Assembly (NCBI GenBank): GCA_031002005.1
Contig: JARYHS010008074.1
Span: 275,281,930 to 275,345,929, forward strand
Direction: 5' to 3'
Source of the DNA: Vandiemenella viatica
Lineage: Eukaryota > Arthropoda > Insecta > Orthoptera > Morabidae
DNA: 64,000 nt
This document shows, in pieces, positions 45,670 to 55,145 of the stretch. A program made the position numbers and the translations under genes. Numbering within the stretch: the first letter of the stretch is position 1; every line of letters begins with the position of its first letter. The notes under the pieces were generated by a model, which did not search any database, was not told the DNA's origin, and saw only the letters and a program-made list of their open reading frames with translations.

Positions 45670-45899
45670 CAAGGGCCGTAGCCAGGTACGGGCAGGGGGG
45701 GGCAGCTGCCCCCCCCTAGCTGGACGCGGGTTTGCGCTCGATTTCTGCCGAACCGATGAGTAAACAGTTAAGTAACTTTCAAAAATTAATTCGGTTCGTT
45801 CGATTTAAACCTGCTTTCTACCGCTATTTGCGGGAAAACAGACGTTAGCGAGGGCGGGGCAGCACAACGGGCCATGTACGGCGCTGCTGACGACTCTTA
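45670..45899 (+). mobile_element. hAT-like transposon end (left side)
   Basis: CAAGGGCCGTAGCCAGGTAC followed by a G run and the palindromic GGGGGGGCAGCTGCCCCCCC. It closely resembles the end at 53655-53705, in the opposite orientation, where CAAGGGCGTAGCCAGG reads on the minus strand. The 8 bases outside (CACAGTAC versus TTAGTATC) do not match, so I cannot prove they belong to one element. Confidence 0.6.
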
Positions 45900-47427
45900 G
45901 GTCGGTTACACACTGGGCGGTTTCGGCCGCGACGGAAAGTTTTCCGTTGCCGTCGTTCCAGTAGTGGCGCGAGGGATCAAATGGGAGCTAACACTGGGCT
46001 TACACCCACGGCAGAGCTGCCGTCGACGGCAGGTATGCAGCCGTGCGCTGCCACTACATTCGACGGTAATTTGGCCGCCCCAATCCAGACAGTGGCCCTG
46101 TGGTCAAATAGGCGCTTGCACACTCGGCGATTTTTTAACCGCTTGTGCGCTTTCAGTCTGTTAAAGTTAACATTTTTTGAATTTAAAAATCGTAATGTAA
46201 GTTAAGTGATGATGGATACTGATCTCATTTCGTTAGCAGTTTTAAGAGACAAAACTATAGATTCTTTTAAAGATCGGAACGCTACCAGGAACGCTTGGAA
46301 AGAAGTGTGCCTTGAAATTAGGAATGATTTTGACGAAATGAAAAATGAGGAAAAATGCCTTTGGATAGTAAACTTTTGATCACGTATTTACATAAATTTT
46401 TGAGCTTCAACTAGAAGTTGAAAAATGTTGAATCACATTTTATAGAAAGATTTTGATGTTTAATACTATATAACTGTGTCCTTATATCTTAGACATTTGC
46501 CAAGGAAAACTTTCAACATTCGAAATTCTGTGGATCGACATTTTTTCTTCTTTTCTTCTAACACAGCAGTGACGAATACAGTGAGACAAGGTGTTCAGTA
46601 ACTTCGGCATCATCTTCGCCATTTACTTTCGATTTTTCTTTGTAAAGTAATAGTTATTAAAAACTTAACAGATTACAATCTAATCACAAAAGTTTAACTA
46701 GTCGATTGTGCTTGTAAGTATAAAAGCAATATAAACTCAACACTGATAGTTCATTACACAGTGAAGTATATGTATTAGTTACAAATAAATATAAGTCTTA
46801 GCCATTATATAGCATAGTGTATTTTTCAAACTTTTCTTGTACATCTATTCATATTCACCTCAAGAAGTTTTCACCCTAATTAATAAAATAAATATAGCGG
46901 ATTGGAATTATATGAAATTAAATGTTTATTTATAGTAGGCCCATGAGAAATCTGCTTACTTCAAGGCGATTGCCAGCATTTCCACACGTTAAATACAATT
47001 CATCAACTGGGTATTCCTCCTTTGAATGCCGTACTTAAGTTTCGCAAGCAACTGTCGAAATAAACATCCCAAAATAATTGAAAAACTTGGTGTCGTCGTT
47101 CCTCAAATATTCTGTTTTCCTTTGGCTTTTTCTTTTCCTATTCTATGGCTATGGAACCTTCAAAATAACAATTTTAAAACTTAACTACGAAGTAATAAAC
47201 ACCAAATTAATTAATTAACTTCTAATTTCACAAAGTGAAACTCAGGTCATCAAAAGAAAGGTACTGACGTCCGACCACGTCATCTTTTACCAGCTCTCAT
47301 AGCAGCGAAAATTTTACCGCTGTAATAGCAGCAACAGTTCTACCTCCGAATATGTAACACCTCAAATTCTGTAGGCGGCGACGGTTATGTTTCCACTGCG
47401 GTGAAAACCGCACAGTGTGAACCGGCC
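45900..47427. mobile_element. PIF/Harbinger element with a MADF-like fragment
   Basis: Ends GGTCGGTTACACACTGGGCG (left) and, on the minus strand, GGCCGGTTCACACTGTGCGG (right) with similarity continuing for about 45 bp. TTA flanks both sides (45897-45899 and 47428-47430), the TWA duplication of PIF/Harbinger. It carries a MADF-like remnant (46209-46379), which is the usual second gene of these elements, but no nuclease. Non-autonomous. Confidence 0.82.
46209..46379 (+). pseudogene. MADF-like DNA-binding domain fragment
   Basis: 56 codons from ATG 46209 to TGA 46377-46379. MMDTDLISLAVLRDKTIDSF then KDRNATRNAWKEVCLEIRND resembles the first two helices of MADF/Myb-SANT proteins (hydrophobic start, DxxxxKxRxxRxxAWxEI). 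In Harbinger elements such a protein recruits the nuclease to the transposon ends. A full domain is about 85-90 residues, so the end is missing and the rest of the protein is gone. Confidence 0.6.
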
Positions 47428-47431
47428 TTAA

Positions 47432-47783
47432 GGGATTGTGCATAAACTACGTGGCTCGGTCTAGAGGGGGAGGGGTTGGCTGGAAAGCTACGCTGGGCTA
47501 CTTAAAAGGGGGGGGGGATTTCCGAGCCAGGCCACGTAGCTTTTCTTTCATATTAAGATACAGAACATACAGAAGCATGTGAATAATTATTTCCGTCATT
47601 TTATTATCCCCGCTTGTAATTTATGATAGCCTGACAAGAGAAAACAGTACAAAAATGACTTCAGGAATCATTATGAGAAAAAGCTACGTGGGGGGGGGGG
47701 AGACAAAAGCCACGTTGGGCTACGTGGGGGGAGGGGGGTTCACAGGAGGCCAAAATGGAGCTACGTGGTTTATGGACGGTCCC
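47432..47783. mobile_element. Harbinger-like MITE with G-rich inner repeats
   Basis: Ends GGGATTGTGCATAAACTACG (left) and, on the minus strand, GGGACCGTCCATAAACCACG (right); flanks are TAA (47429-47431 and 47784-47786). The 352-bp element repeats the motif CTACGTGG/CCACGTAG several times next to runs of G (47509-47518, 47690-47700). There is no coding capacity. The left TAA overlaps the TTA of the previous element. Confidence 0.75.
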
Positions 47784-47786
47784 TAA

Positions 47787-49500
47787 GCTGCGTATCGAGT
47801 ATGAGCGGCTGCTGCGCGAGCCATGTTCGAGCGCGCCAAACCGGTTATTTGCCGTGCGAACTTTCTGTTGACGAGCGCGGCTTGCGCGGCAAACTATCCA
47901 ACTGTCTTTTTGTGAAGCCACCGTGGACATTTCACGTGCGCGAATAGCCGCAACTTTCACTGTGATCCGACACATGTATACTAGAAACCTAAACGAAAAA
48001 TGATTTGGTGGATATGGAAATTGTATTTTAATTGAATACAGTATGGCGAGAAACTCATGGAAGACATTAGATATGAAGCCATCGAGGATACAATAAACAA
48101 ATTTTACGAGATTGACAATCGTAGAGTTTCTAAAATAATTAATTGAGCCAGTGCACTCAATTTCGGGAGGCATTTCAGTTACTGATAAACGCTGTGACTT
48201 CAAGATTTCTAGTAATTGGGACTCGTGTACTGCCTGCATTACCTTTTTCGAGTTTCAAAACAATCATTTATTTGAACAGTTTCAGATGTTTCTGATGCAC
48301 TATGCGAAGCTCTGAAAGAATGGTCAAAGATAAGGTAATAGCACCCGTTTAATACTATTTTTTTTTATTGCTATTCAATTTTCTGTTGCCATTCTTAACG
48401 AGAACTTACTCTTACTTAGGTAAAAGGTATTATGTTGATTCTGTCATTTGGCGATTCTATAGATTCGTTGATTGGAGTTTCAAGTGACGGTTGTGTAGTG
48501 ATGGAGGTGATACCATCTGATCTGATTAGGCTGCACATTTGCTATTACACAAAAAATTTGGCACCGTACAATTGTATTAAAAGGCGGCCGTTTTTGTTAT
48601 CCATGGCAACAAACTGTCGCTGTGCCGCGCGAGCCAACTCGAACAAAGACATCCCGTCTTAACTGCGATTAAATACCGATAGATTGCAGGCTGACTCGAC
48701 CCGCCACAACGCATCCGATCGTTTATACTGTGATATAACCAGAGAGCGCGCTAATAATCTGTTCTTAAAAGTAATTAATTTGTATTTTCCGTAAGGATAA
48801 CGATGGCTTTTAATATAGTATTACATACAGTACATACAAAAAGTACTTTTATTTAATAACTATAATTATCTGTATTCGTTTGTATTTTATTTATTTTTAT
48901 TACTATCAAGCGATTGTGAAAAAGTCGATAGTGTAAGAGCTAATTTGTGACAAAATATTTATTACTCTTGACTTTACAGTATATTTGTCGTAGGTACTCG
49001 GATATGAGTTGGGTCGGTCCAACGGTCAAGTTGTTTCTCATTCTGTGGTCGTACCTATACTGCTACATACTGAGTTACAGCCCAGCTGCTGGGTACCTTC
49101 CTGAAAATAAATTTTCTGTAGATGCTAAAGCCACTAATTTGAAATTAAAATTTAATCTTTGTTGCTTGCAGACTTACTTGCCTCTGCTAGTATAGTCTAA
49201 TTAATTTGTTACTCGAACTTTGTTACTTTAAAAATATCCATGAATATTGCAAAAACATGCTTCATCACATTATCATCAATCAGCTGCTAACGATGTTAAG
49301 AACTTCTTGGAGAAAATACCGGTCGCTGTAATGATGAATACTGCTCACCAGAAGGAAGTCGATAAATCGTGTCATCTATAATATCTTCGATTATTTTCTG
49401 TGTTACACCGTACAAATAACTTGCCTTGAAGATGTAAAGAGCAACATCAGGGTGTTCTTGAATACCTGCTGAAACTAAGAATTGGTTTTGAAACAGCATA
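47787..49500. other. Unassigned DNA, perhaps the 5' part of the hAT copy
   Basis: GC-rich patches at 47790-47945 and 48590-48735. No gene recognised. If the ends at 45670 and 53705 belong together this would be hAT DNA upstream of the transposase. Confidence 0.4.
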
Positions 49501-49541
49501 TTGAAAAATTTAAGAAAAATGTCATGTATATCTCCCCACAG

Positions 49542-50570
49542 ATTCAAAACGAAATCATTGCCCTGTGCGGCTTGGTCGTTAAAAATGAAATTGTGCAGGC
49601 CGCAAAGAAGGCTTATACTTATATGTGTTGGCAGATGAGTCGTGTGATATAGCTGGGAAAGAACAGCTTTCCATAAAATAGTTTTACTGACGAAGATAAA
49701 ATAAATTCGCCAAAAATCTCTCAGATTCGTAGAACCGATGGATTTAAATGACAAATTATAGCATTAGAAATCGACAGGTTTTTAGAAAACGAAGGACATG
49801 GGCCTAATAGTTGTGTTAGCCAAGGATGTGAAGTGTGTTCTACATGGTGGGTGATATTGATGGGTTCAAAGTTTTTTAAAGAGAAATATTAAAAAAGCCT
49901 TGTATTTTCATTTGAAAGCCACAGACAACATGGTTGTAAATAATTTAAATCAAATTACAGAAATATGGAACACAATTTGAACCACAGAGTACATCATAAA
50001 CTTTTTACAGAGAAAGTACGTGCCAAATATTTCAGCTTTATACGAGACCCACTGGTCTCAAAAATATACGTGTTTTGCTATTTTTAACAAGAATTTTGAA
50101 GACATTGTCAAAGGACTTTCGAATGTTTCTAGGGAAGAAAATGATGCGGCGAGGAAAGGTGCTTACCAGTTATAGTGCGCTGCTACTAAGTCAGAATTCA
50201 TTATATGCGTTGGATTGAATACTCAGGATTACTGGAACCTGTTGCCACTGCGTAAAAATCAAAGACGATCGACATGGGAGTAATGTCTGTCATAAAATAT
50301 ATCGCAGCACGCGGACACGGAGAGCTAAATATTTTAAACATCTACCAGTACTGCAGCTGCCATTGAACCGATTTGAAAGTCCGGCGCATTGTATCTGTCC
50401 AACAACGTCGTCCCAATCACCCTGCTCAATCTCTATACGATTTTTGAAAGGAATCTATTTTCATACCTTATTTAAATTCCTTGATAGCTTCTCTGGAGGT
50501 AGTGTTTTTAGGATTATACATTGCGCTTTTTACACGCTTTGTTTTAAATTTAACTCTAGTTATTAGTAAA
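49542..50570 (+). pseudogene. Decayed hAT transposase (DUF4371/zf-MYM type)
   Basis: Remnant of a hAT transposase, of the type often labelled 52 kDa repressor of the inhibitor of the protein kinase. Blocks in order, in shifting frames: IQNEIIALCGLVVKNEIVQA (49542-49601); LYVLADESCDIAGKEQLSI (49619-49675), with the Asp of the first catalytic site in LADES; a degraded GQG-type block (about 49820-49850); ISALYETHWSQKYTCFAIFN (from about 50029), the CETRW-like block, running to GAYQL then a stop; and KESIFIPYLNSLIASL (about 50445-50495). The C-terminal dimerisation region is not visible. Many stops and shifts make it long dead. The antisense frame at 49296-49754 is a shadow. Confidence 0.75.
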
Positions 50571-51207
50571 TAGTCAATTATAGTAAGTATTGAGTTTTAG
50601 ATCAATTTACATGTATCACAGAAAATCACGTCAGTTGAAAAATAATCTGTTTATCTAATAAGCGCTGAAATTATCACTTTATTTTCAAGAATGTCATATA
50701 AGCCAGCCGCCAAGAAAACCCTTTCTGCCTCCTCATTCGTTGGTTTGATTGAAATGGTCATAAATAAAAAACTTTTTGAAAACTTAACAACTTTCTGAAC
50801 TTTTTTGAGATCATCATATCTGGGAATCACCTCACTATGTGGATATCCAGTGTTACGATCACGCTTTGTGCTTCAATTGTGGCGTCCAGGTCTTTGTGGT
50901 CTACGGCCCGAGTGAAAGTTTTTTCTATGCTCTCAATTTCTTTAACTGGTTTGTTTTTGGGGGGGGAGGGGTATAAACACATCGATAACTGCCAATTGTG
51001 TGCTGTGTGAAAAGTACAATTGCAGGTACGAAGGCAGAACGTTTTCCATGACGCTTGTTCCATTAGATCTTTTGCCATAACAGCAGTTTTCAACAGCAAC
51101 ACCAAAGTCTGTCAGTCATTCCTTGACCAAACTGATGCAATGCTCCGTGGTGCATGAACCTTGTATTCTAAGCAAGCTGCTATTAAAATGTGTTTCTTGC
51201 GGTAACA
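50571..51207. other. Unassigned AT-rich DNA
   Basis: It may include further hAT sequence; nothing certain. A G run lies at about 50959-50971. Confidence 0.4.
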
Positions 51208-51685
51208 TAACCCCGGGTCCACACGCTTGGCACTTGCCGAAAACTCCAAACCTTTACAAACGCTTGCTTAATTGTGGGGAGCCGAAACATTGACAGCCAC
51301 ACGCTTGCGAATGAGCTAGTATGTTTTGGAGAAGAAAGCGTGAGAGACGTCGACGTTGTGTTGGATATAAATTTTTTGCTTAACCTATATTTATCATAAA
51401 AATTTAAACGAAAATGAAATATAACGAGAAAGACGGTGAAGAAGATGGTGGGTGTTAAAAATCCATAGAAACCGTTCCAGGTATAATTTCATTCATGTAA
51501 CTGTGTTTAGTATGTAGTTTCATGTATGTATTTCATTTAATATAATTAGGGGCCTATATGAAATTATTGTTTTATAATTGAAATTGTATAATAATTATTG
51601 TTTTTAAAGTATTATAATGTCTATATCAGTTATTTTTTGACTGCAGAGAATTTATGGAAAATAACTTTAATGAGCTACTTTATGA

Positions 51686-51929
51686 CTTTTTATTTTGCTT
51701 ATGGCTTTACGCCTTGTCAGCAACTAGGTCATTAAAGGCGGGCAAGGAATGGGAAAGAATTCGGAGTTGGCCTTTTCTGAAGGAAGCATGCCGGCATTCG
51801 TCTAGAGTGATTTGGAGAAACAATGGAAACCACAAATCTCAATGCCCGGATGAGGATTCGATCCGGCGTCCTGCCGAATGCGAGGCCAGAGCGTTAATTG
51901 CTCACCCACTACGCTCGGTGACCACGCTT
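51686..51929 (-). mobile_element. tRNA-derived SINE with target duplications
   Basis: CTTTATGA flanks both sides (51678-51685 and 51930-51937). Inside, on the minus strand, are the A-box side (complement of CGTTAATTGCTCACCCAC), the B-box region (complement of GGATTCGATCCGGCG) and the body of the family. It interrupts the older inverted-repeat element. Confidence 0.82.
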
Positions 51930-52223
51930 CTTTATGAGCCATCTTGATAATTTCTGCCGGAAGAGATATGCTGATTTTGAATATTAGCATTCAAGAAATG
52001 TGAAATATCGTTGTTGAACCAATTACTCATTTTTCCTGCGGCATTTCTATCACAACAAACAGGAACGAATGTCTGTCCGCCGTCAGTGCACAAAGTGTAT
52101 CAAGTCCGCAGAAACGAGTAGGCGCTTTACAAGCACTTGCCGCAAACTTTCTTTGATTTGTGCCAAAAAACAGACACTCGATTGGATCAGCCACAAGTGC
52201 CAGCCTACACAAGCCAAGTTAAA

Positions 52224-52509
52224 CAAGGGCGTAGCTACTATGGGGGCTAGGTGGTGCAGTGCACCGGGGCCCCTACGCTCTCAGGGGGGCCCCAAGCACA
52301 CCTCAGGGGCCGTTAACGGCAAATTGGCGACATTTTTTTAGCTCTACCGTTGTCTGAGGGGGCCCTGAGACACAGGGAGCCCCTCACTAAGGGCCCTCCT
52401 CACTGCTCAGGGCGGCCCTACCAGCAACACGAAGCAAAATAAAGGTCACCCATAGGGCCCAAAATAATTTTTTTGCACCGGGTCCATTGTTGATCTAGCT
52501 ACCCCACTG
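52224..52509. mobile_element. hAT MITE
   Basis: 286 bp between exact 8-bp duplications AAGTTAAA (52216-52223 and 52510-52517). Ends CAAGGGCGTAGCTA (left) and, on the minus strand, CAGTGGGGTAGCTA (right). The centre is GC-rich with many GGGGCCC-like inverted runs. No coding region. The left end resembles those at 45670 and 53705, so one hAT transposase family may have moved all three. Confidence 0.82.
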
Positions 52510-52584
52510 AAGTTAAACGCTCTATCAACACGTTTCAATTTGTGACGGCTTGACGAGGTTTAGCAAGCGTGTGGTCCCGCCTTA

Positions 52585-53654
52585 AATATAGGTGATTTTT
52601 TTTTTTTTTTTTCTTGGACGTCTACTCAATAAACATTCGACGAAAATATTCGCAGTTGTTTCTTGAAATATTCAAACTGAACAATTATGTCATTTGAAAA
52701 CTTCGTTATCATAGATCTTATAGAATTAGCAGAATTAGGAAATAGAAATCCACTTTTTGAAAAGAAATAACTGAAATACAATGAAGTACAGTTTATGACA
52801 AAAACATTTCAACACATCATTTATGCACTAGATTTTGAAATATCTGTCAATAGCTGTAACCTTCTTTTTGTATTGTTTTTACTTACTCCTCAGAAACCAC
52901 TCTAGTTGTATCTTTTTTGTGTATACGATCTGGGAGCTAGTTTTGCAATAGGACGACATAATTCAAATTACAGTACTGCACACAACACAAACACACAACA
53001 CACATTTGTTGCCGTGAATCAAATGTCAACTTGAAGGATACAGTTAAACGGGGCGATACAACCGGTAAAGAACGAGTCGGACCGGAAAGTGACGACAGGG
53101 AGACAAGGTGACGAAGACTGAAACATGTTTTCACCCCATTTTACGGATTGCGGATCCGCTTAATTGGGTGCTGGATCCGCCAGACTTCCAAATGATGCCG
53201 GATCCCGCATTGCTGGATTGCAGTCCCTAGCTACATCCCAGCTAAAGTTTAAGTAAGTCATTGGTTGATTTTTTAAAAAAATCACGATGTTTCTGCCAAT
53301 GCTACAAGTTAAAATTGTTTGATTATGAAGTCGCATTATGGTATATGGAAGGACAAGGGTATGACAACAGAAAATCTTAGAGAACTAGACTTTATGAAAG
53401 AGTTAAATAAGATGGAAATACTCTAGAGATCCAACTGATCTGTCTGTGCATGCTTGGTGTACACATAAAACTTTTACAAGAAAATTGTGATAAAATTGCA
53501 GATGAAGTAGCTCGAAAATTATTATTAGTATAATTATATATACTAATTAATTAAATTATAATTAATTAAAATATAATAATATTAATTAATTATTCAATTA
53601 ATAGAATATATATGCATTACATTAATAAACGTTTTTTAGCATACATATTATCAG
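52585..53654. other. Unassigned AT-rich DNA
   Basis: A T run (52597-52611) and an AT-only palindromic stretch (53518-53610, built of TTAATTAA-like units). No gene recognised. Confidence 0.45.
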
Positions 53655-53703
53655 TTTTCTCTTGCCTGCCCCCCCCTAAACAAAATCCTGGCTACGCCCT
53701 TGT
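53655..53703 (-). mobile_element. hAT-like transposon end (right side)
   Basis: On the minus strand CAAGGGCGTAGCCAGGATTT, then TTGTTTAGGGGGGGGCAGGC. It mirrors the end at 45670, but the flanking 8 bases differ. Confidence 0.6.
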
Positions 53704-53766
53704 TAGTATCACTGATACACACACAAACACACACATATAATAATAATTATTATAATAACTTATTAC

Positions 53767-53785
53767 CTTCATAAGACTGAGACAT
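53767..53785 (-). CDS. Possible first coding exon (MSQSYE...)
   Basis: On the minus strand an ATG at 53785 in the context CACAATGTC begins M-S-Q-S-Y-E, followed after one more base by GTAATAAGT, a good splice donor (53766-53758). Only 19 coding bases precede the donor. Reading through the donor gives low-complexity codons, which supports an intron. I found no matching acceptor and exon, so this is a proposal based on signals alone. Confidence 0.25.
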
Positions 53786-53794
53786 TGTGTTGAA

Positions 53795-53868
53795 CACTGC
53801 GAGAAACACACACTGCGAGGTTCACAACGGTCACTGCTAGAAGCGCACACTGCAAGGTTTGCAACGGT
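53795..53868 (-). repeat. 37-bp tandem duplication in the leader
   Basis: Two adjacent 37-base units (53868-53832 and 53831-53795 on the minus strand), both starting ACCGTTG and ending GCAGTG, about 80% identical. They sit between the TATA box and the ATG. Confidence 0.8.
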
Positions 53869-53896
53869 ACAGAGCAAGAGCTAGACACGGGCGCTC

Positions 53897-53904
53897 CTTT
53901 TATA
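53897..53904 (-). promoter_or_regulatory. TATA box of the candidate promoter
   Basis: TATAAAAG on the minus strand, flanked by GC-rich DNA, the best TATA match in the window. Transcription would start about 30 bases on, near 53868-53875. Confidence 0.5.
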
Positions 53905-54161
53905 GCGTCGCATGGAACATTTCACTCCGCGCTTACACAAGAGATACCGCTTGCACAACTGGTAGCCGACGCGAAGAGTACACATTTCGCAACGCTTAAT
54001 GGATAAGCAAACAGTCGAGTGGGAATTTCTGTAGGTGTGTTGAAACAGTGTACACATTTCACAGAGCGCGCATTCCAGAAAAGAAATAGCCATTGCCTCA
54101 GGGCTTGGGTGGGCGGTGTGGAATGTCTGCGCCCAAAGAAATTAAGCCCTTGGGAGATGGT

Positions 54162-54250
54162 GCCATCTGTGCGGCCGATCGGTGAACTAACGTATGCGCA
54201 AGCCCGACTGCTGCCGCCATCTGTGCGGCCGGTTGAGGAACTAACGTGTG
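54162..54250 (-). repeat. 54-bp-period tandem repeat in the candidate promoter
   Basis: GCCATCTGTGCGGCCG begins at 54162 and again at 54216; both are followed by GAACTAACGT. The duplication lies between the CRE pair and the TATA box. Confidence 0.75.
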
Positions 54251-54278
54251 ACGTCATACGACCTTGAACGCTGATTGG
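54249..54278 (-). promoter_or_regulatory. CRE and CCAAT box, proximal pair
   Basis: TGACGTCA at 54249-54256 and CCAAT (ATTGG on plus) at 54274-54278. The shared core GAACGCTGATTGGCTG is identical in both units. Confidence 0.5.
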
Positions 54279-54290
54279 CTGCTCACTTCG

Positions 54291-54321
54291 TGACGTCATG
54301 CGATCCCTGAACGCTGATTGG
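54291..54321 (-). promoter_or_regulatory. CRE and CCAAT box, distal pair
   Basis: TGACGTCA at 54291-54298 and CCAAT (ATTGG on plus) at 54317-54321. It is one unit of a tandem pair with a period of 42-43 bp. Confidence 0.5.
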
Positions 54322-54356
54322 CTGTTCCCAGAAAACATGTTCTCCCCCTACTCTCA

Positions 54357-55064
54357 ATAAATGCAAAGAAGAGTCAGCTTATTAGATACACAAATAAAAA
54401 ACAAAAGGTTAATTATGAATATAAGGTGGGGAAAGAATTGCTTGCTGAAGACTTGAAATGTAAATATCTTGGAATTACTTTTGATAACAAACTTAACTGG
54501 GCAGGACACATAGGACAGGTGGTAGGAAAAGGTTCCAAAGTTCTGCACTTGTTGGAGAGAGTGATGAGGGGATGTACGAAAGAAGTCAAGGAATTGGGTT
54601 ACAAAACTTTGGTCAGACCATTGCTCGAATATGGTAGTGTAGTATGGGACCCTCATTTTACGTATCAAATACAGGAGTTGGAGAGGGTGCAAAAAAGGGC
54701 TGCTAGATTTGTTTCTGGAAATTATCGCAGAATGCAATCAGTGACGGATATGATAAAGGAGCTGGAATGGGATTCATTGCAAGACAGGAGGAGGATGAGG
54801 AGGGTAATGGGAGTGTACAGGGCATATACTGGCGATGAGGCATGGAAAGATATTGCAATAGGTATGAAAAGTAGTGCATGGAAGGGAAAAGATGTCCATG
54901 ACCACAAGCTGGCACTCGATTTCAGGCTCAAGGGTGTGGGTAGATTCTCTTTTTTAGGTAAGGGAGTCAGGGATTGGAATGAGTTACCAAGAAAAATGAT
55001 GAATAATTTACCGAAAACTTTGAAAGAATTTAAGATAAAATTTGTAGAGGGCAAATGTAGGTAG
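54357..55064 (+). pseudogene. CR1-type LINE RT C-terminal region (open)
   Basis: About 235 uninterrupted codons: NAKKSQLIRYTNKKQKVNYE, CKYLGITFDNKLNWAGHIGQ, YKTLVRPLLEYGSVVWDPHF, RVQKRAARFVSGNYRRMQSV and KGVRDWNELPRKMMNNLPKT. These are the thumb and C-terminal blocks after the FADD box in CR1/jockey LINEs. It has no stops, unlike the long copy, so it is younger or its source was intact; it keeps the natural stop TAG at 55062-55064. Without the catalytic palm it is not a functional RT. An upstream in-frame extension (to 54318) is unrelated flank. Confidence 0.82.
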
Positions 55065-55143
55065 GTGCAGGATAGGGGGAAGATGGGTGTGTAGGGAAAT
55101 TGCCACTGGAGCCTGTGCTCCATTGCAATTAAATGAAATTAAA
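54357..55143 (+). mobile_element. 5'-truncated copy of the CR1-type LINE
   Basis: Matches 59739-60514 of the long copy from ATAAATGCAAAGAAGAGTCA to the 3' tail (CCATTGCAATTAAATGAAATTAAAT). Truncated within ORF2, right next to the candidate promoter. Clear target duplications were not found. Confidence 0.85.
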
Positions 55144-55145
55144 TA

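Larger units (their letters stand above)
51211..52581. mobile_element. Inverted-repeat element (Harbinger-like) with two nested insertions
   Basis: Left end CCCCGGGTCCACACGCTTGG and, on the minus strand, right end GGCGGGACCACACGCTTGC. The outer three bases are TAA and TTA, one mismatch away from a TWA duplication. ACACGCTTG also recurs inside at about 51299. Two later insertions lie within it: a SINE (51686-51929) and a hAT MITE (52224-52509). No transposase is recognised. Confidence 0.55.
53760..54330 (-). promoter_or_regulatory. Candidate minus-strand promoter and first exon
   Basis: Read on the minus strand: two CCAAT boxes and two perfect CREs (TGACGTCA), a pair of GGCCGCACAGATGGC repeats, a TATA box TATAAAAGGAGCG, a leader made of two 37-bp repeats, then ACACAATGTCTCAG and a splice-donor-like GAAG/GTAATAAGT. 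Everything has the right order and spacing for an RNA polymerase II promoter and exon 1. It could belong to a host gene, a viral insertion, or a solo LTR (TGTT...AACA ends at about 53702 and 54339, but no matching target duplication). No downstream exon could be found. Confidence 0.5.

Noticed and set aside
47765..47947. 60-codon frame beside the MITE as a host exon
   Set aside because: It overlaps the MITE end and is open mainly because of GC-rich composition.
49296..49754. 152-codon minus-strand frame
   Set aside because: It is the antisense shadow of the decayed hAT transposase, whose plus-strand blocks are recognisable.
45670..53705. One 8-kb hAT element with ends at 45670 and 53705
   Set aside because: As a firm call: the 8 bases outside the two ends (CACAGTAC and TTAGTATC) do not match, so only a tentative link is kept.
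53702..54339. Firm call as a solo LTR
   Set aside because: TGTT...AACA ends fit, but no 4-6 bp target duplication flanks them (CCCT against TGTT) and no AATAAA is seen in place.
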